The translations under genes were made by a program, and so were the position numbers. Positions 1 to 4,851 of a stretch of DNA of 6,276 nucleotides are shown one piece after another; within the stretch, counting starts at the first letter, position 1; every line of letters begins with the position of its first letter. A model generated the notes under the pieces. That model searched no databases. It saw only the letters and a list, made by a program, of their open reading frames with translations, and was not told where the DNA came from. This stretch comes from Planctomycetaceae bacterium (GTDB lineage Bacteria > Planctomycetota > Phycisphaerae > Phycisphaerales > SM1A02): NCBI GenBank assembly GCA_002685335.1, contig NYWY01000023.1:1-6276 (forward strand), in the 5' to 3' direction.

Positions 1-726
1 CATGATCTCCCGACCGCGGTCGCCATCGTTCATGTCCGCCTCGGTGACGCCGCCGTATCCCGCCCGGTCCAGTCGGCGGGCGACCTCGAGGATCGACTCG
101 ACGGTCCCCACCGCGACCGCCCTGACCAGTCGGGGCGTCGAGGATTCGAGCCCCCGCAAGACGTCGTCGACCGCGGCGACCTCCTCCGCCGCCGGCGTCA
201 TCGACCAGAACACATCGTCGAGCGAAGTGTCGCGGAGCGAAAGCCCCCCCATGACCGAGGCGGCGTCGGCCTGCCGCCGGCGCACGAGCCGCGCCCGTTC
301 CACGCCCTCGACGGCTTCCTCCCCCAGGGTCGCCTTCACGGACGCGAAGAATCGCTCGTCGAGTCGATGCACGCTGCCGACCACGGACCTCCACCCGTCG
401 AAGTAGCCTTCAAGCTGCTTCAGCGAGGGCATCATTCCGGTGTTGGAGGCCCGAAGCTCGCGACCGACCTTGAGAAAGTCGGCGATCGGGCCGTTCCGAA
501 GCGTCTCGAAGTCCGCGAGGTAATCGTCGTGAATCGCCTCGATCAGCAGCCAGTCCGAGTCTTCCAGCTCGAGGTAGCGATCGAAGAGCTCCCCCGTCGC
601 CCGGAGTCCGAGGGGGTCCGGAACCTCTCCGGAAGCCCCCTGCCCGAAGGCTGCGGTCCGGATCCCGAGCAGCGCGACCGCGATCACGAGCAGACGCGGG
701 AGACTGGCCATCGAGTGATGCTGCAT
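1..726 (-). CDS. Secreted hypothetical protein, N-terminal 242 residues (runs off the left edge)
   Basis: The minus strand is open from ATG 726 to the window edge with no stop, giving 242 codons in frame. The start has an AGGA (735-738 on the plus strand) eight bases upstream; an in-frame ATG at 711 is a weaker alternative. Residues 10-27 (PRLLVIAVALLGIRTAAF) form a hydrophobic signal-peptide core after a short basic or His segment, with likely cleavage near AAFGQ-G, so export is inferred. The mature part looks mostly helical and acidic: ELFDRYLELEDSDWLLIEAIHDDYL near 46-70, then LRNGPIADFLK and a charged helix near 135-152. There are no cysteines, no recognisable catalytic motif and no membrane segment beyond the leader. 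Codon use (high G/C third positions) supports a real gene. I do not recognise the family. It lies 40 bases after a terminator, so it is probably transcribed separately from the DinB-like gene. Its C-terminus is not visible. Confidence 0.82.
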   Translation of the reverse strand, partial: MQHHSMASLPRLLVIAVALLGIRTAAFGQGASGEVPDPLGLRATGELFDRYLELEDSDWLLIEAIHDDYLADFETLRNGPIADFLKVGRELRASNTGMMPSLKQLEGYFDGWRSVVGSVHRLDERFFASVKATLGEEAVEGVERARLVRRRQADAASVMGGLSLRDTSLDDVFWSMTPAAEEVAAVDDVLRGLESSTPRLVRAVAVGTVESILEVARRLDRAGYGGVTEADMNDGDRGREIM

Positions 727-765
727 GCCGGGGTTCCTGGAGGTGAGCGGACCGCTTCGAACATG

Positions 766-801
766 AAAACGCTCCGAGGACCTTACTGGCCCTCGGAGCG
801 T
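766..801 (-). terminator. Rho-independent terminator after the DinB-like gene
   Basis: A perfect 11-bp inverted repeat (769-779 with 791-801, ACGCTCCGAGG / CCTCGGAGCGT) has an 11-base loop. Read on the minus strand it is followed directly by TTTT (769-766). It lies about 70 bases past the DinB-like stop codon and just before the secreted protein gene, so it should end the DinB-like transcript. In the plus direction there is no T run. Confidence 0.8.
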
Positions 802-836
802 GGTGATTTCAAAGCCGATTCAAGGAGTCAGGGCTT

Positions 837-884
837 CTTCAAGAGTTCAAGGCTTCAAGGGTTCAAGGCTTCAAGGGTTCAAGG
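837..884. repeat. Six tandem copies of an 8-bp unit, STTCAAGR
   Basis: Six abutting octamers, alternating in their first base: CTTCAAGA, GTTCAAGG, CTTCAAGG, GTTCAAGG, CTTCAAGG, GTTCAAGG. Equivalently there are 2.5 perfect copies of a 16-bp unit (845-884) plus one slightly diverged octamer. Looser relatives (TTTCAAAG, ATTCAAGG) lie just before it, around 807-825. The right end (871-884) overlaps the last codons and the TGA stop of the DinB-like gene. The rest is untranslated and lies upstream of the terminator at 766-801. Confidence 0.9.
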
Positions 885-1395
885 AGCCCATGCCCATGGC
901 CCGACGCCAGAAGCTGACCTGACCGGCGTGCATCATGATGTGGTTGTTCATCATGAAGCTCACCGCATCCCCGCGAGTGGGAAGCATCTCCGCGAACCGG
1001 CCCTCCACGGGGTTCGGGGCCGAGAACACCGAGGCGGGAACGTCGGGGAGGACGCCGATGATGGTCTCGTACCGCTCCTTCATGAACGGAAGCACGACGT
1101 CCTTCGCCGGGTAGAGCGCGGCGTCACCGGCCCCGTCCTCGCCCTGGCCGAGCGGTGCATCGTCGAACGGACATTCGATCAGGAGATCCTCGCGGTCGAG
1201 AAACGCGCCGAGCACGCGGTTGGGATAGATCGCAAGGTGGCCGTAGATGAACGCGGGATGGTTCATTCCGTCCATGCACTTGTCGTGCCAGCGATCGGCG
1301 GGGATGTCCTCCGCAAGCCCGAGAAGGTATCCAAGACTCATGGTGGATCCGCGGGCGATCGCGTTTCCGAAGGTGCTGGTGGTCAGGGTCGGCAT
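871..1395 (-). CDS. DinB/YfiT-like metal-binding four-helix protein
   Basis: A 174-residue protein of the usual DinB-superfamily length. These are four-helix bundles that hold a divalent metal with three histidines; members include thiol-dependent S-transferases and many proteins of unknown role. The three candidate ligands are visible: His53 in the YGHLAIYPNR segment, and His152 and His156 in NHIMMHAGQVSFWRRAMG near the C-terminus, a typical HxxxHxGQ ending. The start at 1395 follows an AAGAGAG stretch about ten bases upstream (weak Shine-Dalgarno), and the sequence MPTLTTSTFGNAIARG is a normal N-terminus. There is no signal peptide, so it is probably cytoplasmic. Its last residues (SLNP) and stop codon are made from an 8-bp tandem repeat. 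It has its own candidate promoter (1468-1496) and terminator (766-801), suggesting a single-gene transcript. The substrate cannot be told from the sequence. Confidence 0.85.
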   Translation of the reverse strand: MPTLTTSTFGNAIARGSTMSLGYLLGLAEDIPADRWHDKCMDGMNHPAFIYGHLAIYPNRVLGAFLDREDLLIECPFDDAPLGQGEDGAGDAALYPAKDVVLPFMKERYETIIGVLPDVPASVFSAPNPVEGRFAEMLPTRGDAVSFMMNNHIMMHAGQVSFWRRAMGMGSLNP

Positions 1396-1439
1396 CGGTG
1401 GGGACTCTCTTCCAGAAGAACGGGTCTGTTCGATTCATG

Positions 1440-1459
1440 CCGGGGAGACACATCCCCGG
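1440..1459. other. Short hairpin upstream of the DinB-like gene
   Basis: Perfect 7-bp inverted repeat CCGGGGA / TCCCCGG with a 6-base loop. It lies 52 bases downstream of the moeB-like stop codon and 45 bases upstream of the DinB-like start, just after the candidate -10 box at 1468-1473. It could end the moeB-like transcript, but no T run follows. It could instead form the 5' end of the DinB-like leader. Confidence 0.45.
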
Positions 1460-1467
1460 ACTGCCGA

Positions 1468-1496
1468 ATTCTAGCGACACCGGCGAATCATCTCGA
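1468..1496 (-). promoter_or_regulatory. Candidate sigma70-type promoter for the DinB-like gene
   Basis: On the minus strand, TCGAGA (1496-1491, 4 of 6 to the -35 consensus) and TAGAAT (1473-1468, 5 of 6 to the -10 consensus) are separated by 17 bases. The position, about 70 bases before the start codon and inside the only gap between two genes, is suitable. Chance matches occur, so this is a prediction. Confidence 0.45.
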
Positions 1497-1510
1497 CCGG
1501 CGACGTGAAC

Positions 1511-2608
1511 TCAACGCCCGACGACCCGATCGAACACGCCGCGGGCCCACGCGGGGTCGGTGGCGCCCTCGATGATCGCCCGACCGTCCGCGAACACCAC
1601 CACCGAGACCGGATCTCCATCCGGCGATCGTTCGTCGCGGAGCCGTCCGCGGATCGATCCGTCGACCTTCTCGATCGTCCCGAGTCCCGCGAGCCGTTTC
1701 GCGACGGCGTCGAGATCGATTTCCACGTCGCCCGCCTCGCTTCGAATCTGGACGGCGTTCCGTCCGCAGAGGATCCGCGTCGATGCCGGTGCCGCGTCGA
1801 GATGCTCGTACTGACCGCGAGCGCAGCACGGACAATCGGGGTCGATCGACGCCTCGATGCCGAGGGATCGATTGACGTTGGTCCAGAGGTCGAACGAACG
1901 AAGCGAGCGATCGACCGCACCGACGTCTCCGACCAGGAGCTTGATCGCCTGAGTCGCCTGGTGCGCCGCGACCGTCATGGTGACGGATCCCAGGACCCCC
2001 GCGGTGTCGCAGGTCGGCGTGCTTCCCGCGGGCGGCGGCGTCGGAAACAGACATCGAAGACACGGGGTCGTTTCCGCGTCGTTCCAACGGATCGTCGCGG
2101 ACGATCCCGGCCCGCGACGGGAGAGCACCGGCATGGACATTCCCTGCGTCGCGACGCCCGCACCGTAGAGATAGGGGACGCCGGTGGAGACCGCGAAATC
2201 GTTCAGGAGATACCGGGTCTCGAAGTTGTCGAGTCCGTCGAGAACGAGATCGCACCCCTCGGCGAGCGACGCGATCGTCTCCGAGTCGATCTCCTCGACG
2301 AAGGCCCGGACCCGGACGTTCGAGTTGGCCTGGGCCAGACGCAGTCGCGCCGCCTCGGCCTTCGGCGTCGACCTCGAGGCGTCCCGCTCGGTGTAGAGGG
2401 TCTGTCGCTGAAGGTTCGTCGACTCGACGAGATCGCGGTCGACGATCACCAGGGTCCCGACACCCGCTCGACAGAGGAGGTCCGCCGCCACGGTGCCCAG
2501 CGCACCACATCCGGCGATGAAGACGGAACCGCGGCCCAGTCGGGCCTGGCCTTCCGCCCCGATGCCGGGCAGTCGCATCTGTCGGTGATATCGATCGAGA
2601 TCGGTCAT
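1511..2608 (-). CDS. MoeB/ThiF/HesA family adenylyltransferase (E1-like sulfur-carrier activating enzyme)
   Basis: A 365-residue protein of the family that adenylates the C-terminal glycine of a ubiquitin-fold carrier (MoaD, ThiS or similar), a step in molybdopterin or thiamin synthesis. Visible motifs: RYHRQMRLPGIG at 6-17, nucleotide-binding GCGALG at 33-38, Asp57, NLQRQ at 65-69, Lys83, and LDGLDNF with Asp127. A CxxC pair at 183/186 and another at 259/262 should hold the structural zinc. Cys200 in TCDTAGVLG is at the position of the catalytic cysteine. The last 80 or so residues (from LCGRNAVQI at 280 to DGRAIIEG and RVVGR) form a C-terminal extension that I recall from other MoeB/ThiF homologues; it is not a rhodanese. 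ATG 2608 was chosen because family homology begins there; the open frame extends upstream only as Arg-rich noise. No clear Shine-Dalgarno is visible. MoeB and ThiF cannot be told apart here since no carrier or pathway gene adjoins. Confidence 0.93.
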   Translation of the reverse strand: MTDLDRYHRQMRLPGIGAEGQARLGRGSVFIAGCGALGTVAADLLCRAGVGTLVIVDRDLVESTNLQRQTLYTERDASRSTPKAEAARLRLAQANSNVRVRAFVEEIDSETIASLAEGCDLVLDGLDNFETRYLLNDFAVSTGVPYLYGAGVATQGMSMPVLSRRGPGSSATIRWNDAETTPCLRCLFPTPPPAGSTPTCDTAGVLGSVTMTVAAHQATQAIKLLVGDVGAVDRSLRSFDLWTNVNRSLGIEASIDPDCPCCARGQYEHLDAAPASTRILCGRNAVQIRSEAGDVEIDLDAVAKRLAGLGTIEKVDGSIRGRLRDERSPDGDPVSVVVFADGRAIIEGATDPAWARGVFDRVVGR

Positions 2609-2654
2609 GGCACCAGAGCGTACCCGGCCACGGTTCGGACTCCACCACGAACGA

Positions 2655-2692
2655 CGACGCCTTCGCCTCCGGTCACGGGGGCGAAGGCGTCG
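2655..2692 (-). terminator. Long hairpin between sodN and the moeB-like gene, probable terminator
   Basis: Perfect 13-bp inverted repeat: 2655-2667 pairs with 2680-2692 (CGACGCCTTCGCC and its reverse complement), with a 12-base loop that can itself pair further. It lies 22 bases past the sodN stop and 46 bases before the moeB-like start on the minus strand. The following minus-strand bases (TCGTTCGTGG) are poor in T, so termination may be inefficient or need other factors. It could equally be a processing or stability element. Confidence 0.55.
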
Positions 2693-2714
2693 CGGGATGC
2701 GGGAATCACCGGCC

Positions 2715-3326
2715 TCAACCGCCGGGCGACGTCCGCCAGACGTCTTCCGTCGCGAGATGACGGCCTTCCACAAGCCCGGCATCCGCCTTCTTGGCGGGGT
2801 ACCACGGTGCCACCGCGTCGATCGCGGCGAGGAGCTCGTCGGTCGCCGCGGGATCGAGATTCTGGGCCGCCTTCATCGCCGCCACCGTGATCCGGTGGAA
2901 GGCGGCGAGCTGACGGTGGTAGTCCTCCCGTGCCGCGACGTCCCCACCGGCGGGGGCCTTCACCCGCTGGGCGACGAAGTACCAGGCGACGGTGTGCTGC
3001 AGTTTCCGTCCATGCTCCTCCTTCACCATCGCCCAGCGGGTGATGGTGTTGAGCGAGGCCGCATCGACCTTGCCGGAGAGTGCGGTGATCTGCGCCGAGG
3101 CCTTGCGCATGGTCATCGCATCGAGCCGCATGCCTTCGACCTCCGCGTGATCGTCGTAGATCCCGCACGGCACCTCGCAGTGGGCGGGCAGGGCCGAGGC
3201 GACGTTCGATCGGGCGGCTTCGACGACCGCCCGGACATCGGGTGCCGCCGCATCCAGCGCGTCGACGGCGGCGTATCCTCCGAGAAGGGTGGCGACGACG
3301 GCGGACGCAATTACGGTGTTCTTCAT
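2715..3326 (-). CDS. sodN: Nickel superoxide dismutase precursor
   Basis: NiSOD converts superoxide to oxygen and hydrogen peroxide at a nickel held by the N-terminal hook of the mature enzyme. The hook is plain: His49, Cys50, Cys54 and Tyr57 in HCEVPCGIYDDH. It is followed by the typical helical body, with ITRWAMVKEEHGRKLQHTVAWYFVAQRVK (95-123) and a C-terminal helix ending at DAVAPWYPAKKA. The 203-residue precursor has a 48-residue leader before His49, starting with a hydrophobic stretch (VIASAVVATLLGGYAAV, 5-21). The known Streptomyces enzyme has only a short propeptide, so export is inferred here. His49 must become the new N-terminus for nickel binding; the site would be LPA-HC. The mature form (155 residues) exceeds the Streptomyces enzyme (117), with an insertion near 124-132 and a C-terminal tail. 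ATG 3326 has AGGAG nine bases upstream. No SodX-type maturation protease gene is in the window. It diverges from the gene at 3344. Confidence 0.95.
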   Translation of the reverse strand: MKNTVIASAVVATLLGGYAAVDALDAAAPDVRAVVEAARSNVASALPAHCEVPCGIYDDHAEVEGMRLDAMTMRKASAQITALSGKVDAASLNTITRWAMVKEEHGRKLQHTVAWYFVAQRVKAPAGGDVAAREDYHRQLAAFHRITVAAMKAAQNLDPAATDELLAAIDAVAPWYPAKKADAGLVEGRHLATEDVWRTSPGG

Positions 3327-3329
3327 GGC

Positions 3330-3339
3330 GGAGATCTCC
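3330..3339. promoter_or_regulatory. Palindrome giving Shine-Dalgarno sequences to both divergent genes
   Basis: GGAGATCTCC is a perfect 10-bp palindrome in the 17-base gap (3327-3343) between the sodN start codon and the ATG at 3344. On the plus strand GGAG sits ten bases before ATG 3344. On the minus strand the same palindrome, with one flanking base, reads AGGAG and sits nine bases before ATG 3326. It therefore decides both starts, and each mRNA would carry the complement of the other's ribosome binding site. Confidence 0.75.
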
Positions 3340-3343
3340 TCGA

Positions 3344-3949
3344 ATGATGGATCGGAAACCGGAGCCTAACGACGCCTCCGCGAATTCGGAAGCGGACGCC
3401 TCCGCTTTGGACCGAGGCTGGGGCGCAAACCTCTCGGAGAGACGCCGCCGGGAAGCCGTCGAACTCGTCCGCGATCGAGTCGTCGAGCTCGAAGCCATGC
3501 TCGAGCGGAAGGCGCCGGGCTCGGGCGTGCTCACCGGCTCCGCGACCTGTGCCGAGGTCCGACTCGTCGATGCCGACCGGGCGCACCGTTATCTGCGAAT
3601 CGCCCTGATCGCGGCCCCCGACGTGCTTCCGACCCTTCGATCCGCCCTCGAAGAGGCCGGCTTCATCTCGACCCCCGACGGAAGCGACCTCGCGATCATT
3701 CGAATCGCGCACGCCAATGGAAGAAGACCGCATTACGTGGTCTACGACGGAACCCGCGATCGACTCGACGGGCCGGCCGCCCCGCATCCCACGAGCGAGG
3801 CCGGACGACGACTTCGGGCCCGACGACTCGCCGCGGCCACTCGAAGGCCCGCTTTCGTCATGAGCCGCCACCGCGAAGTCCACACCGACCGGGGTACGGA
3901 CGCGGAGACGCTCGAGGTCCAGGTCACCGATGACGCGGCGTCGAACTGA
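3344..3949 (+). CDS. Hypothetical protein of 201 residues, divergent from sodN
   Basis: I do not recognise this protein. Real coding is supported by high G/C in third codon positions, a sensible alternation of helices and strands, and a GGAG ten bases before ATG 3344 (an ATG at 3347 is also possible). Layout: a low-complexity acidic N-terminus with a repeated DASA (10-13 and 18-21), a highly charged helix at 31-56 (LSERRRREAVELVRDRVVELE) that could form a coiled coil, then an alpha/beta-looking core (EVRLVDADRAHRYLRIALIAA, VLPTLRSALEEAGFIST, LAIIRIAHA, HYVVYDGTRDRL) and a basic then acidic tail. It has no signal peptide, no membrane segment and one cysteine. The shared start region with sodN hints at linked expression, but it lacks the features of the SodX protease, so a role in NiSOD maturation is not supported by sequence. 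The opposite frame here is Arg/Ser/Gly-rich and looks non-coding. Confidence 0.72.
   Translation: MMDRKPEPNDASANSEADASALDRGWGANLSERRRREAVELVRDRVVELEAMLERKAPGSGVLTGSATCAEVRLVDADRAHRYLRIALIAAPDVLPTLRSALEEAGFISTPDGSDLAIIRIAHANGRRPHYVVYDGTRDRLDGPAAPHPTSEAGRRLRARRLAAATRRPAFVMSRHREVHTDRGTDAETLEVQVTDDAASN
3371..3406. repeat. 11-bp direct repeat with a nested inverted repeat near the sodN/hypothetical divergence
   Basis: GACGCCTCCGC occurs at 3371-3381 and 3395-3405, 24 bases apart, encoding the two DASA motifs of the plus-strand protein. The second copy is inside a 16-base inverted repeat, AGCGGA-CGCC-TCCGCT (3391-3406). The region is 45-80 bases upstream of the sodN start on the minus strand, where its promoter should be, so an operator role is possible. 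Repetition from the low-complexity peptide is the simpler explanation. Confidence 0.5.
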
Positions 3950-4044
3950 GGGCCGGCGCACCACCTTCCTTCGCCCCGCATGGAACGCGCACCCCCCACC
4001 CCTTCGGTGCGAATCTCGAACCGCCCACCGATCTCGTCTTCACC

Positions 4045-4093
4045 CGAAACGACACGAGCCGGCTCGCAGGGAGCCGGCTCGTGGACTGTTTCG
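4045..4093. terminator. Strong hairpin terminator after rpsG, possibly bidirectional
   Basis: A perfect 13-bp stem (4053-4065 with 4071-4083, CACGAGCCGGCTC and its complement) closes a 5-base loop. An outer 6-bp stem (CGAAAC 4045-4050 with GTTTCG 4088-4093) extends it across a small internal loop. It begins 35-45 bases past the rpsG stop. On the minus strand the inner stem is followed by TCGTTTCG, a modest T-rich tract. The plus-strand gene ending at 3949 converges on it, so it may serve both transcripts. Confidence 0.8.
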
Positions 4094-4127
4094 TGGGATC
4101 GCCGCCCGGTGCTGCGTGAGCTTGGAA

Positions 4128-4628
4128 TCAGCGGCTGCGACCGAAGTGGGCGAATGCCCGGTTGGCCTCGGCCATGCGGTGGGTGTTCTCGCGGGTGGTG
4201 ACGGCCTTGCCCTCGTTGTGGGCGGCGTCCCAGAGTTCCTTCGCGAGTCGCATGTGGATCTGCTTGCCGCGCTCTTCACGGGCCGCGACGATGATCCAGC
4301 GGAAGGTCAGCGACTGCTGGCGACGCCGGTTGAGCTGCATCGGAACCTGGTAGTTCGCACCACCGACCCGCTTCGAACGGACTTCGACCTGCGGCCGGAC
4401 GTTGTCGAGCGCGAGGTGGAAGACCTCAAGCGCGGTGGGCGGGAGGTCGGGCGCCTTGCCGTCGTCGATCCGCTTCTGAATCTCGTCGAACGCGTTGTAG
4501 ACCACGCGGAACGCCGTGGCCTTGCGGCCGCCGAGCATCATGCAGTTGATGAATCGCGCGAGGACCAGATCCCCGAACTTGGGATCGGGCTTGAGTTGAG
4601 CATCCGCCTTGGTGATACGACCGGCCAT
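4128..4628 (-). CDS. rpsG: 30S ribosomal protein S7 (uS7)
   Basis: uS7 binds the 3' major domain of 16S rRNA, nucleates assembly of the small-subunit head and lines the exit-site mRNA and tRNA path. The 166-residue protein is colinear with the family: PDPKFGD near 14-20, ARFINCMMLGGRKATA at 24-39, the hallmark VRPQVEVRSKRVGGANYQVP at 78-96, RWIIVAAREER at 110-120, and THRMAEANRAFAHF at 149-162. A small insertion (DDGKAPDLPP near 55-64) lies in the loop after the second helix. ATG 4628 has TAAGGAG seven bases upstream, the best Shine-Dalgarno in the window. It follows rpsL by 223 bases, a long gap for this pair, filled with potential RNA hairpins. In E. coli, S7 represses its own operon by binding the rpsL-rpsG spacer. 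No fusA follows; a strong terminator comes instead. Confidence 0.98.
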   Translation of the reverse strand: MAGRITKADAQLKPDPKFGDLVLARFINCMMLGGRKATAFRVVYNAFDEIQKRIDDGKAPDLPPTALEVFHLALDNVRPQVEVRSKRVGGANYQVPMQLNRRRQQSLTFRWIIVAAREERGKQIHMRLAKELWDAAHNEGKAVTTRENTHRMAEANRAFAHFGRSR

Positions 4629-4652
4629 GTGTCGACTCCTTACGGCTCGTCC

Positions 4653-4685
4653 GTTCCGTCGCCCGGGGGGGGGGGCGAGCGGAAC
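4653..4685 (-). promoter_or_regulatory. Hairpin with homopolymer loop just upstream of rpsG
   Basis: Plus-strand bases 4653-4664 pair with 4673-4685 in a 12-bp stem with one bulged base (4679). The loop is eight bases (4665-4672), all G here and all C in the rpsG mRNA. The whole G run is 11 long (4665-4675). It lies 24 bases before the rpsG start codon and 12 before its Shine-Dalgarno. Possible roles are translational control of rpsG or an mRNA end. The pairing is read directly; the function is inferred. Confidence 0.6.
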
Positions 4686-4693
4686 CTTCGTTC

Positions 4694-4740
4694 ATCGCGG
4701 TCTGGGACTTGGGGATTCCCGGGGTCTGGGTGACCGCGAT
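4694..4740 (-). repeat. Inverted repeat in the rpsL-rpsG spacer
   Basis: ATCGCGGTC (4694-4702) and GACCGCGAT (4732-4740) form a perfect 9-bp inverted repeat around a 29-base loop. The loop region also carries a direct repeat of GGTCTGGG (4699-4706 and 4723-4730). In the rpsL-rpsG mRNA this could be a stem with a large G/C-rich loop, a candidate protein-binding structure. Confidence 0.55.
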
Positions 4741-4772
4741 TACTTGCCGATGGGTTGTTTCCCGTGGGACGC

Positions 4773-4786
4773 GACGAACGTTCGTC
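4773..4786. repeat. 14-bp perfect palindrome in the rpsL-rpsG spacer
   Basis: GACGAACGTTCGTC is a perfect palindrome with no central gap, 65 bases past the rpsL stop codon. It could be a repressor-type operator or a simple RNA stem. A nearby CGCGTCCCA direct repeat on the minus strand (around 4766-4774 and 4812-4820) was also noticed. Confidence 0.5.
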
Positions 4787-4809
4787 ACGAGCCTCCTCGG
4801 GGGAAGAAG

Positions 4810-4831
4810 AATGGGACGCGAGGTCCCGATT
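4810..4831 (-). terminator. Weak terminator or attenuator after rpsL
   Basis: GGGAC (4813-4817) pairs with GTCCC (4823-4827) around GCGAG, extended by AAT/ATT with one bulged base to an 8-bp stem. On the minus strand it is followed by CTTCTTCCCCC, a pyrimidine-rich and partly T-rich tract, 20 bases after the rpsL stop codon. Partial termination here would reduce rpsG relative to rpsL. The stem is short, so the call is weak. Confidence 0.4.
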
Positions 4832-4851
4832 GGATCAATGGAGCGTCGGGC

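Noticed and set aside
845..884. GGTTCAAGGC motifs resembling the tRNA T-loop (B box)
   Set aside because: They are the tandem octamer itself; there is no cloverleaf, anticodon stem or CCA around them.
837..884. Possible CRISPR array
   Set aside because: Units are 8 bp with no spacers; this is a simple tandem repeat.
367..1575. A 402-codon plus-strand open frame opposite the secreted protein, terminator and DinB-like gene
   Set aside because: It crosses a terminator, a tandem repeat and two opposite-strand genes, and its protein has no coherent composition or motif.
2609..2782. Upstream extension of the moeB-like gene to 2782
   Set aside because: The added 58 residues are Arg-rich noise overlapping the sodN 3' end and an intergenic hairpin. 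Family homology begins at ATG 2608.
1505..2890. A 461-codon open frame on the plus strand across the moeB-like gene and the sodN 3' end
   Set aside because: It is antisense to two well-supported genes, is extremely Arg/Asp/Gly-rich with no family motif, and is the usual by-product of high-GC coding DNA.
3323..3964. A 213-codon minus-strand open frame opposite the unknown gene
   Set aside because: Arg/Ser/Gly-rich, it overlaps the sodN start region, and its third-position pattern is worse than the plus-strand frame. The plus frame has the ribosome binding site.
3988..4011. CGCACC / GGTGCG inverted repeat after the plus-strand unknown gene as its own terminator
   Set aside because: Only 6 bp with a 12-base loop and no T run; the large hairpin at 4045-4093 is a far better candidate.
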